Under the pieces are notes generated by a model. That model was not told where the DNA came from. It saw only the letters and a list, made by a program, of their open reading frames with translations, and did no database searches. Position numbers and translations under genes: made by a program. This document shows, in pieces, positions 1 to 8,092 of a stretch of DNA of 13,986 bases; position 1 is the stretch's first letter, and every line of letters starts with the position of its first letter. Origin of the DNA: Gemmataceae bacterium. Its GTDB lineage: Bacteria > Planctomycetota > Planctomycetia > Gemmatales > Gemmataceae. The stretch is taken from assembly GCA_017853285.1 (NCBI GenBank), contig JAFMJU010000035.1, forward strand, positions 1-13,986, written 5' to 3'.

Positions 1-313
1 ATTCCCCCTTGAAGCAAATCACCTGGGGCGCCTTTTTGCCGAACCGTAGGCAATTTCCCTTCACCCCCTCGCCCTTGGCAATAGTCACATCCGCCCGGGC
101 GATCCCCGGCGTCCACTGCTTGCGGGCCAGCGATTCCACCGTGTAAATCCGCTTGTCCCCAGGGGCCACCACGGCGTCACCATTCCCCTCAAACCCGGCA
201 TGGAAGCGCAGCGCCTCCATCACCCGGCCCCGGTCGGCTTCCTGGGCATGGGTATGTGCGGAATGCAGGTAAACCATCAAAAGAATCACGAACAGGGATA
301 AGCGTGTTGTCAT
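1..313 (-). CDS. Exported LamG/concanavalin-like protein, N-terminal part (runs off left edge)
   Basis: An open frame starts at the ATG at 313 (minus) and continues without a stop to the window edge, giving about 104 codons. The protein starts MTTRLSLFVILLMVYLHS, a basic n-region and a hydrophobic core followed by a signal-peptidase I type site (AHTHA, cut before QEA, around residue 23). The mature start contains LRFHAGFEGNGDA and later APGDKRIYT. This pattern resembles the first beta-strands of planctomycete LamG/concanavalin A-like proteins, which bind or act on polysaccharide outside the cytoplasm. The family assignment rests on only about 80 mature residues, so it is tentative; the signal peptide and open frame are clear. 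No strong Shine-Dalgarno is visible upstream of the ATG. The gene is divergent from the small gene at 563. Confidence 0.7.
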   Translation of the reverse strand, partial: MTTRLSLFVILLMVYLHSAHTHAQEADRGRVMEALRFHAGFEGNGDAVVAPGDKRIYTVESLARKQWTPGIARADVTIAKGEGVKGNCLRFGKKAPQVICFKGE

Positions 314-562
314 GATGCACCGGGGTACGCCAAACGGATTCCCCTCAGGGTACCCGAATTCCCTACCCGTACCGAAAAACCACCAAAGGACCGTAACTTT
401 CCCTAAACCCAGACATATCAATCGATTGCGTCAGCAGATATTTCCGGGCCAATCGGTTGCGCCGCCCGGTCCGTCTCAATTGCAAGGAAAACAGCCTTTC
501 AGGGCCTTTTCAATCAAACGATGCCAGCCGTAAAATGGCCATCGATTTCAGGAGAAACGGCG
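314..562. promoter_or_regulatory. Divergent intergenic region with a palindrome pair
   Basis: This 249-bp stretch between two divergent starts holds no convincing gene; the short open frames in it overlap real genes or lack a start signal. It contains a perfect 10-bp palindrome, CAATCGATTG, at 419-428 (extended to CAATCGATTGCG, 419-430). A one-mismatch copy, CAATCGGTTGCG, lies at 450-461. The centres are 31 bp apart, about three helical turns, an arrangement often seen for dimeric regulators. A TAAAAT hexamer at 531-536 could be a -10 element for the plus-strand gene, but its -35 match is poor. The regulatory role is inferred. Confidence 0.35.
550..555 (+). promoter_or_regulatory. Shine-Dalgarno AGGAGA that sets the start at 563
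   Basis: AGGAGA sits 7 nt upstream of the ATG at 563. It favours that start over the in-frame ATG at 521, which has no such signal and would add 14 non-conserved-looking residues in front of the LExR motif. Confidence 0.75.
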
Positions 563-880
563 ATGTCCACACGCTTTCGTCCCAGGCTGGAAGGCCTCGA
601 AACCCGCAGCGTCCCCGCCAGCCTGTTCGCCTCCGCCCTGGAATGGGTACCCAACCCCGCGACCGATGCCCACACGCGGGTGATGGACCAGCAGCCGGAA
701 GAAATCGCCCCGGCAACCGCTGTGCTGTGGGATGTCGCCCCGGGCGCAGCCGTTGCCCTTTCAGCCCCGGACGCTGACGACTCGGTTTGGGTCGGCTTCC
801 AGGCTGACCATCTAGGCTACGGTAATGACAACCTTCTCACCGATTGGCTCTTTGCCGAGGGTTCCTTTCACTCCGCCTGA
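563..880 (+). CDS. Small planctomycete LExR-motif protein, unknown function
   Basis: A 105-residue protein beginning MSTRFRPRLEGLETRSVPAS. The stretch RPRLEGLETRSVPA near the N-terminus is the kind of motif found at the start of many planctomycete secreted or surface proteins, where it precedes long repeat-rich regions and is thought to act in export or sorting. Here only about 85 residues follow, rich in Ala, Asp and Trp, with no domain I recognise and no transmembrane segment. It ends FAEGSFHSA and then a stop. A good Shine-Dalgarno supports translation. It lies 116 nt upstream of the SGNH hydrolase gene on the same strand. It could be a genuine short member of the class, or the remnant of a larger surface protein. 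The gene call is fairly secure; the function is unknown. Confidence 0.7.
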   Translation: MSTRFRPRLEGLETRSVPASLFASALEWVPNPATDAHTRVMDQQPEEIAPATAVLWDVAPGAAVALSAPDADDSVWVGFQADHLGYGNDNLLTDWLFAEGSFHSA

Positions 881-996
881 ATTGGCCCAATCCCTTTTCC
901 ACCCGAAACTGGCACGCTGTATCCAAAGACCTTAATCTTGGGGACAGGAATACCGGGCAATTTGTTTCCGCCCGGACCAACCCCAGGACCCTGATC

Positions 997-2238
997 ATGC
1001 GTTTCTTGCTCTCCCTCACGGCCATGTTGGCCCTGGCCACCTCCTCCATCGCCGCCGACCCTCCGGCTGATTACTTTTTCCAACCCAAAGACCGGATCGT
1101 CTTTCTGGGTGACAGCATCACCGAACAGTACCAGTACAGCAACTATGTTGAGCTGTACCTCACCGGGCGGTTCCCCAAGGCGGATTTCTTTTTCCTGAAT
1201 GCCGGCATCGGCGGCGACACCGCCCAGGGTGGGGCCAATCGCTTCAAGTCCCAGGTGCTGGCGGAAAAACCAAACAAGGTCACCATCAATTTCGGCATGA
1301 ATGACGGCGGCTACGGCAAATTCAATCCCGAGGCCAACAAGCGCTTTGTCGACCGCACGCGCGACATGCTGCGCATGGCCAAGGAAGCCGGCGTGCAGGT
1401 GGCCCTGATGTCCCCCAACGCCGTCGATCCGCGCAACAAATCCAACGGCGCCGAATATGTCGAAACCCAAAAGACCTTCTACGCCCCCCTCGCCGGCGTG
1501 GCCAAGGAATTCAGCTTCCCATTCGTCGACCAGTACGCCGTCACCCGCGCCGCGCAGGACCGCATGGCCGTGGACGACCCCAAGGCCGAAAAGGCCAAGC
1601 CCTATTACGATGGCTTCCACACCTCACCCCCCGGCGCCATGCTGATGGCCCACGCCATCCTCACCGGCCTCCATTCCCCCGCGCTGGTCAGCGAAGCCTC
1701 CATCGATGCGGCAGCCGCCAAGGCCGAGGGCAAGCAATGCGCCATCACCGACCTGAAAGCCTCCGCAGGCGGTGTCGCATTCACCCGCGTCGACGAGGCC
1801 CTTCCCTTGCCCCTGCAGAAAGACTGGCTGCCCATGCTGCCCTACACCAACCAGCTCAAGGATCTGAACTGGTACGGATTGAAGGTGGCCGGCCTGAAGG
1901 ACGGCACCTACCTGGTAAAGATTGATGGCGAGGAGGCGGGAAAATTCTCGGCCGCCCAACTGGCGGAGGGTGTGAACCTCGGCAACGCCACCTCAGGCGG
2001 CGTGTGGAAACACGGTCAGGAGCTGTTCCAGGCCATCGAGGCCAAGAACCGCATCGTGCATGGTCGCTTCCGCGGCGTCCACCTGGCCAACATCCCCGAT
2101 TGGCTGGCTGATGTCGCGCGCGAGCGCAAGCCCGCCGAGCTTGAGAAGCGCATGGCCCAGATCACCGAGGCCCAGGCTCGCGTGAATAAGCTGGCACAAC
2201 CCCGCCCCCACGCCTTCGAGGTGGTGCCGGTAAACTGA
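997..2238 (+). CDS. Secreted SGNH/GDSL-family hydrolase (esterase type)
   Basis: A 413-residue protein. The start at 997 is chosen because it gives a proper signal peptide (MRFLLSLTAMLALATSSIAA, cut near residue 19-20); the frame is open further upstream but only with an implausible N-terminus. The four SGNH blocks are present: GDSIT with nucleophile Ser40, NAGIGGDT with the block II Gly, GMND (residues 100-103) with the block III Asn102, and DGFH (205-208) with the catalytic Asp205/His208 pair. This family includes carbohydrate O-acetylesterases and lipases, and planctomycete genomes carry many exported copies. About 200 residues follow the catalytic core as a C-terminal extension of unclear function. 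The substrate cannot be told; deacetylation of an extracellular polysaccharide is a reasonable guess. It converges on the sulfatase gene, with only 11 nt between the stop codons. Confidence 0.9.
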   Translation: MRFLLSLTAMLALATSSIAADPPADYFFQPKDRIVFLGDSITEQYQYSNYVELYLTGRFPKADFFFLNAGIGGDTAQGGANRFKSQVLAEKPNKVTINFGMNDGGYGKFNPEANKRFVDRTRDMLRMAKEAGVQVALMSPNAVDPRNKSNGAEYVETQKTFYAPLAGVAKEFSFPFVDQYAVTRAAQDRMAVDDPKAEKAKPYYDGFHTSPPGAMLMAHAILTGLHSPALVSEASIDAAAAKAEGKQCAITDLKASAGGVAFTRVDEALPLPLQKDWLPMLPYTNQLKDLNWYGLKVAGLKDGTYLVKIDGEEAGKFSAAQLAEGVNLGNATSGGVWKHGQELFQAIEAKNRIVHGRFRGVHLANIPDWLADVARERKPAELEKRMAQITEAQARVNKLAQPRPHAFEVVPVN

Positions 2239-2249
2239 AACCGGGTGCC

Positions 2250-3737
2250 TCAGCGACCCCTCGGCGGTCCAAAGGCGGCATACCCGCCTTTGGACCATTT
2301 TTCTGAAAGTTGTGCGATCACCCGCCGGCCGGCCTCCGTGCCGGCGATGTTCACCGTCTCCTGCGGATCGTTCGTGTGGTCGTACAGTTCGTCAACCGGC
2401 TCCTTCAGCGGCCCGCCACTCCAGCGCACCCACCGGTGGGTGGCGGTGCGCGTAGCGATGCCTGTCACATTCCCCTCCCCCAACTCGGGTATCTTCTTCA
2501 CATAGTTGCTGAAGGCCGCTTCCTTCCACGGCTGGTCGGGGTTGGCTAAAAGGGGCGCCAGGCTGGTCCCCTCCAACTTGTCGGGCGCCTTCAGGCCGCA
2601 CAGTTCGGCCAGCGTGGGATACAGGTCCACAAGCTCGACCAACGCTTTTGAATCAACCCGGGCGGGTGGCGCGCCGGGCTTGCGGATGATCAGCGGCACC
2701 CGTGTGGCCACCTCCCAGTTCGTGCGCTTGTTCCAGGTGCCCTGCTCACCCAGGTGATACCCGTGGTCACCCCACAGCACCACGATCGTGTTGTCACGCA
2801 GGCCGTTGGCATCCAGCGCCTGCAGCACCCGCCCCACCTGCGCGTCGGTGTAGCTCACGCAGGCATGGTAACCATGGATCAGCCGAACGGCTTTCTCGGC
2901 ACTCACCGCCGGACCGGTGGCGGGGATGCCCTTGTACCGCCGCAGCTCGGACGCGTCGTTCCCGGCGAAGTCCGGCGCGTCCTTGGGGTGGCTGCCGTTG
3001 GCGGGAAGCCTGAACTGTTCGGGCCGGTACAGGTCCCAGTACTTTTTCGGGGCCACAAACGGCATGTGCGGTTTGTGGAAACCCACCGCCATAAAAAAAG
3101 GCTGGCTCTTGTTCAGGGCGCCCTGCCGCAAGGCCTCCACCACCTTGTCCGCGATCTGCCCGTCAAGCAGGGCGTTATCCGCCACCTCGGGAGACTCCGT
3201 TGGCTCGTCATCCGAGTGGTCCGCCCCATCCTTCGCTGGACCGACTTTTTTCGGCACGGCCGGAGGATTGGCCGCGGGAGCCTTTACCTTGTCATCCTTC
3301 ATTGAATGCCAGGCTGGCCGGCTCCAGGACTGGGTATCCTCATGGTTACCGTTGGTCGTGTGGAATATCTTGCCGAAGCTCAGGGCCTCATACCCCTGTT
3401 CCTTGAACATCTGGGGCAAGGTCACCACATCGGGCGCCTTGTCTCGCACGAACTGGGCCAGGGTGTGGATCTTCAGCGTGGTGGGCCGCCTGCCAGAAAG
3501 CAGCGACGCCCGCGACGGGTTGCACAGCGCGAACTGGCAATAGGCTCGGTCGAAACGAACGCCGCTGGCGGCCAGCTTGTCGATATGGGGCGACAACACC
3601 GTTTTGTCCCCGTAACATCCCAGCACCGGGCGCAGATCATCCACCCCGATGAACAGCACATTCGGCTTGTCCCCGGCCCGCGACCATCCGGCCGGGACCC
3701 AGACCGCCAAAAAGCTCAGGAGCCACAGGTTCCGCAT
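2250..3737 (-). CDS. Exported type I sulfatase, iduronate-2-sulfatase-like
   Basis: A 495-residue protein with an N-terminal signal peptide (hydrophobic residues 4-17, likely cut near GWSRAG, about 19-22). The core starts KPNVLFIGVDDLR, where Asp33-Asp34 are the usual calcium ligands. The formylglycine motif CNPSRASLLSGR places Cys72 as the residue to be converted by a maturase, with Arg76 following. Further catalytic-site elements are KPHMPF, DHG (Asp324, His325) and Lys337 in TWNKR. Length and motif order fit family S1 sulfatases of the iduronate-2-sulfatase group, which remove sulfate esters from polysaccharides. A Pro/Ala/Lys- then Asp/Glu-rich insert (about residues 147-187) looks like a flexible linker or loop. 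It is 18 nt downstream of the zwf stop and probably co-transcribed with zwf and gnd. No formylglycine-generating enzyme is in the window. The substrate is not known. Confidence 0.93.
   Translation of the reverse strand: MRNLWLLSFLAVWVPAGWSRAGDKPNVLFIGVDDLRPVLGCYGDKTVLSPHIDKLAASGVRFDRAYCQFALCNPSRASLLSGRRPTTLKIHTLAQFVRDKAPDVVTLPQMFKEQGYEALSFGKIFHTTNGNHEDTQSWSRPAWHSMKDDKVKAPAANPPAVPKKVGPAKDGADHSDDEPTESPEVADNALLDGQIADKVVEALRQGALNKSQPFFMAVGFHKPHMPFVAPKKYWDLYRPEQFRLPANGSHPKDAPDFAGNDASELRRYKGIPATGPAVSAEKAVRLIHGYHACVSYTDAQVGRVLQALDANGLRDNTIVVLWGDHGYHLGEQGTWNKRTNWEVATRVPLIIRKPGAPPARVDSKALVELVDLYPTLAELCGLKAPDKLEGTSLAPLLANPDQPWKEAAFSNYVKKIPELGEGNVTGIATRTATHRWVRWSGGPLKEPVDELYDHTNDPQETVNIAGTEAGRRVIAQLSEKWSKGGYAAFGPPRGR
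2266..2302 (+). terminator. Rho-independent terminator for the SGNH gene, inside the sulfatase 3' end
   Basis: A perfect 13-bp stem, GGTCCAAAGGCGG (2266-2278) paired with CCGCCTTTGGACC (2284-2296), closes a 5-nt loop and is followed by ATTTTT (2297-2302). It starts 27 nt after the SGNH stop. The T-run is on the plus-strand side only, so it acts mainly on plus-strand transcripts. The same bases encode WSKGGYAAFGP near the C-terminus of the minus-strand sulfatase. Confidence 0.85.
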
Positions 3738-3755
3738 CCGGTCTTCCCTGAATGG

Positions 3756-5132
<1,377 letters not shown>

Positions 5133-5179
5133 TTCCCGTCACTCCAGTTGACTCTTGCCGATCTTCCCCGCCCGCCTGG

Positions 5180-6190
5180 TCACTTTTTCTCGACATGCCC
5201 GCCGAACTGGAACCGCATGGCGGACAGCAGCTTGTCCTGGAACTCCGATTCACCGCGCGACTGGAACCGTTCGTACAGCGCCGTGGTCAGCACCGGCACC
5301 GGAACCCCCTCGTCGATCGCAGCCTTGATGGTCCAGCGCCCCTCGCCCGAATCGGAAACCCGGCCTGAAAAGCCGGCGAGCGTGGGATCCTTCTGCAGCG
5401 ACGCCGCCGTCAGGTCCAGCAGCCACGAGGAGATCACGCTGCCCCGCCGCCACACCTCGGTCACATCGGCGAGGTTGAAGTCAAACTGGTACATCTCGGG
5501 ATCGCGCAGGGGGGTGGTCTCGGCGTCCACGGCGTGGTCGCGCTTCCCCACATTGGCCGAGTTCAGCACGCCCAGCCCCTCGGCGTAGGCGGCCATGATG
5601 CCGTACTCGATCCCGTTGTGGACCATCTTCACAAAGTGGCCGCCGCCGTTCGACCCGCAGTGCAGGTAGCCGTCCTCCGCCGTGCCCTGCCCGTCCTTGC
5701 GACCTGGCGTGCGCTCGGCGTTGCCCTTGCCCGGGGCAAGCGTCTTGAAAATGGGGTCCAGCCGCTTCACCACCTCGGCCTCGCCGCCGATCATCATGCA
5801 GTAACCGCGCTCGAGCCCCCACACGCCGCCACTGGTGCCGACATCCACATAGTGGATGCCCTTTGCCGCCAGTTCCTTGGCCCTTCGGATGTCGTCCACA
5901 TAATACGAATTGCCGCCGTCGATCAGGATGTCGCCCGGCTGCAGGTGGGGCAGCAACCCCGCGATCGCCTTGTCCACCACCGCCGCGGGCACCATCAGCC
6001 ACACCGCCCGCGGCCCCTTCAATTTCGAGGCCAGGTCGGCTTGCGAGGAAGACGCCACGGCACCCTCGGCCGCGAGGTCCTGCACCGCCTTGGCCGACAT
6101 GTCGAACACCACACATTCATGGCCGCCCTTCATCAAACGGCGAACCATGTTCGCGCCCATGCGGCCCAAACCCACCATGCCAAGTTGCAT
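5180..6190 (-). CDS. gnd: 6-phosphogluconate dehydrogenase, decarboxylating (short form)
   Basis: A 336-residue protein that converts 6-phosphogluconate to ribulose 5-phosphate and CO2 with reduction of NAD(P)+. The Rossmann fingerprint GLGRMG is at residues 7-12. DVGTSGGVWGLERG is the substrate-loop signature, and GHFVKMVHNGIEYG holds the catalytic Lys188 and Asn192. SDSGEGRW lies in the C-terminal helical domain. The length matches the short class (about 300-340 residues, YqeC/GntZ-like, often NAD-preferring) and not the 470-residue E. coli type; the cofactor preference is inferred from class only. It is the first gene of the gnd-zwf-sulfatase run and is divergent from the esterase at 6283. 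A purine-rich GGGGGAAAA stretch before the ATG could serve as ribosome-binding site. Confidence 0.96.
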   Translation of the reverse strand: MQLGMVGLGRMGANMVRRLMKGGHECVVFDMSAKAVQDLAAEGAVASSSQADLASKLKGPRAVWLMVPAAVVDKAIAGLLPHLQPGDILIDGGNSYYVDDIRRAKELAAKGIHYVDVGTSGGVWGLERGYCMMIGGEAEVVKRLDPIFKTLAPGKGNAERTPGRKDGQGTAEDGYLHCGSNGGGHFVKMVHNGIEYGIMAAYAEGLGVLNSANVGKRDHAVDAETTPLRDPEMYQFDFNLADVTEVWRRGSVISSWLLDLTAASLQKDPTLAGFSGRVSDSGEGRWTIKAAIDEGVPVPVLTTALYERFQSRGESEFQDKLLSAMRFQFGGHVEKK

Positions 6191-6216
6191 CGGTTTTCCC
6201 CCAAGAAGTTTCTAAA

Positions 6217-6245
6217 CTGGCAAAGATCAAACTATAGCTTAAAAT
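6217..6245 (+). promoter_or_regulatory. Sigma70-like promoter candidate for the esterase gene
   Basis: CTGGCA (6217-6222, four of six matches to TTGACA) and TAAAAT (6240-6245, five of six to TATAAT) are separated by 17 nt. The start codon follows about 30 nt after the expected transcription start. The 92-bp divergent region is unusually AT-rich here and contains a direct repeat TATAGC at 6233-6238 and 6245-6250. A weaker -10-like TATAGT reads toward gnd on the other strand. The call is by consensus only. Confidence 0.35.
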
Positions 6246-6282
6246 ATAGCAGCTTTTGCCCCACGCGGACCGGTGATTTTTC

Positions 6283-7149
6283 ATGCTGTTGCTCCAAATG
6301 TTGCTGGCCTCCGAGGCCTGTCGCCAGGCGCCCATCCGCAAGGTGGAGCAAATACCCGATTCGGTCCTTGTCCAAAGGGATGTTCGTTTCCTTCCCGGGG
6401 ACAGGGCGGAAAAAGCCGACATCTACCGTCCGGCGGCCCAAACACCGGCGGCGAAAAAACTGCCGGCCGTGGTGATCATCCACGGGGGCGGCTTCAACTC
6501 CGGCGACAAGGGAAACGCCCGTGAGATCAACATCGGCACCAACCTCGCCCTCAATGGCTACCTCGCCATGAGCGTCAACTATGTTCTCGCCGGGCAAAAG
6601 GAGGGGAAAACCTGGCCCGGCCCCGTGCTGGATTGCAAGCGCGCCGTGGTCTGGTTGCGGGAAAACTCCGAAAAACTGGGTATCGATCCCCGAAGGATCG
6701 GCGTCATCGGGGGTTCCGCTGGCGGCACCCTGGCCGCCTTGCTGGCGCTCACCGGTCCCGGCGACGGCTTCGAGCCGGCAGACCTGCCACCCGGCATCGA
6801 CACACGCGTCTCCTGCGCGGTCGACCTTTACGGGATCGCCGACATGCTCACCCACCACGACATGCGGACGATGGGCGCCTCGCGCGAAGCCGATCCGGCC
6901 ATTTACAAGAAAGGCTCGCCTGTGACCTACGCTGCCAAAATAGCCAGCCCCCTGCTGATCCTCCACGGCACGGCGGACAAGACTGTGGATCCCGAACAGA
7001 GCAGGCTTCTCGCGAAGGCCCTGAAAGATGCCGGAGCCGAACACGAGCTGGTGATCATCCCCGGCGCTCCGCACACCTTCGACCTGCAGCCGAAGCAGCG
7101 GGACCTGCGTCCCCTGGTGATCGGGTTTCTCGACCGCCACCTCAAGTGA
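6283..7149 (+). CDS. Alpha/beta-hydrolase, acetylesterase/BD-FAE type
   Basis: A 288-residue serine esterase. The oxyanion-hole motif HGGGF follows VVII at about residue 67. The nucleophile elbow GGSAGG gives Ser145. The acid is Asp232 in HGTADKTV and the base is His264 in GAPHTFDL, so the triad is complete. This group removes acetyl or feruloyl esters from sugars, and some members are carbohydrate or sialate esterases. The N-terminus MLLLQMLLASEAC is hydrophobic but short and lacks a basic n-region, so export is uncertain; an in-frame TGA at 6274 rules out a longer form. It is divergent from gnd and converges on the sialic-acid cluster, with 27 nt between stop codons. The substrate is not determined by sequence. 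Confidence 0.9.
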   Translation: MLLLQMLLASEACRQAPIRKVEQIPDSVLVQRDVRFLPGDRAEKADIYRPAAQTPAAKKLPAVVIIHGGGFNSGDKGNAREINIGTNLALNGYLAMSVNYVLAGQKEGKTWPGPVLDCKRAVVWLRENSEKLGIDPRRIGVIGGSAGGTLAALLALTGPGDGFEPADLPPGIDTRVSCAVDLYGIADMLTHHDMRTMGASREADPAIYKKGSPVTYAAKIASPLLILHGTADKTVDPEQSRLLAKALKDAGAEHELVIIPGAPHTFDLQPKQRDLRPLVIGFLDRHLK

Positions 7150-7179
7150 CGGTTCGCGGAACCGTGCCCGCCACCGTCA
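7147..7179. repeat. Inverted repeat joining two convergent stop codons
   Basis: TGACGGT (7147-7153) is the exact complement of ACCGTCA (7173-7179). The two outer triplets are the TGA stops of the plus-strand esterase and the minus-strand lyase. A second, exclusive hairpin, ACGGTTC (7149-7155) with GAACCGT (7159-7165), lies inside. There is no T-run, so it is not a classical intrinsic terminator, though it could slow or help end transcription from both sides. Confidence 0.5.
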
Positions 7180-8088
7180 AGACACCCAGTCAAAAAAGCC
7201 AAGCTGTTCCAATTCCCCGCGCAACCGGGCTTTTCCATCCGCGCTCAGGTTCCCGTTGGGCAACCGGGGTCCACCCACATCCACCCCCAAAAAACCCATC
7301 GTCGCCTTGGCGGCTGCCATATACCCGTGGCTGGCCAGCAAGCGTACCAACTGTGCCGAGCGGTTTTGCTCCGCGCGCGCCGCTTCCAAATCCCCCCGCC
7401 CGAAAGCTTTGATCAACCGCTGGTAGACGGGTGCGGCAAAATTGTAGGTGCTGCCCACACCCCCCACGCAGCCCAGCGCCATGGCGCCAAGGATGTACTC
7501 GTCGCAGCCAAAAGGCATGTCGTATTTGCCACCGGCCGCCCGCAGGCAGAGTTGGTAGGCCATCAGGTCCGGGTTGGAGAACTTGATCCCCGCCAGCGTC
7601 TTCACCTTGCCACCGGCCTTCTCCAGAAAATCCGGCATCGACAAGTGCATGCCGGTCATCGCCGGGATGTCGTAGTGGTAGTACGGTGTTTCCGGCGCGG
7701 CCGAAGCGATCTGCGCGCAGCAATCGATCAGCAGTTCCAGATTTCCCGGCTTGAAGTAGCTCGGGGCCAGCGCCGAGATGGCCATCGCTCCCAACTGCCC
7801 GGCTTGGGCCGCCAACTCCCGCGCGTCGGCCAGGCAATTCGACCCCACATGGACGATCAGGCCGAGCGGTGTGCCCTTGGTCACTTCCGCCCAGCGCTGG
7901 GCCAGCGCCTTCCGTTCCAGCAGCGTCAGCGAGGAACTCTCCCCGGTGGTGCCTCCCACAAAGGCGGCCAGGACTCCATGGCCTATCAGTTGCCCCGCCT
8001 GTTTCTCGATGGCCCCCAGGTTCAGCGTTCCATCGCCATGGAACGGTGTGTGTGTGGCCGCGACAAGACCTACCAGGCGGACGGACAT
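7177..8088 (-). CDS. nanA: N-acetylneuraminate lyase-like aldolase (DapA/NanA superfamily)
   Basis: A 303-residue class I aldolase. The expected reaction is cleavage of N-acetylneuraminate to N-acetylmannosamine and pyruvate in the cytoplasm. GTTGES (46-51) is the conserved phosphate/carboxylate loop. YYHYDIPAMTG holds the catalytic Tyr139, and GIKFSN holds the Schiff-base Lys169. The Tyr-to-Lys spacing of 30 residues and the GIKFSNPDL style resemble vertebrate-type NPL lyases more than E. coli DapA. The start at 8088 is chosen because MSVRLVGLVAATHTPF begins at the first barrel strand and lies 4 nt after the preceding stop; the upstream in-frame extension looks non-coding. The neighbours, an N-acylglucosamine 2-epimerase and a NanM-like mutarotase, strongly support sialic acid as substrate. 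Another 2-keto acid aldolase activity is possible. Confidence 0.9.
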   Translation of the reverse strand: MSVRLVGLVAATHTPFHGDGTLNLGAIEKQAGQLIGHGVLAAFVGGTTGESSSLTLLERKALAQRWAEVTKGTPLGLIVHVGSNCLADARELAAQAGQLGAMAISALAPSYFKPGNLELLIDCCAQIASAAPETPYYHYDIPAMTGMHLSMPDFLEKAGGKVKTLAGIKFSNPDLMAYQLCLRAAGGKYDMPFGCDEYILGAMALGCVGGVGSTYNFAAPVYQRLIKAFGRGDLEAARAEQNRSAQLVRLLASHGYMAAAKATMGFLGVDVGGPRLPNGNLSADGKARLRGELEQLGFFDWVS

Positions 8089-8092
8089 GCTT

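Noticed and set aside
844..996. Extended N-terminus of the SGNH hydrolase
   Set aside because: The extension overlaps the end of the small gene, has no ribosome-binding site, and would bury the signal peptide that begins at 997.
868..1620. Minus-strand open frame of 250 codons opposite the SGNH gene
   Set aside because: Gly/Val/His-rich shadow of the SGNH coding strand, without a start signal or domain.
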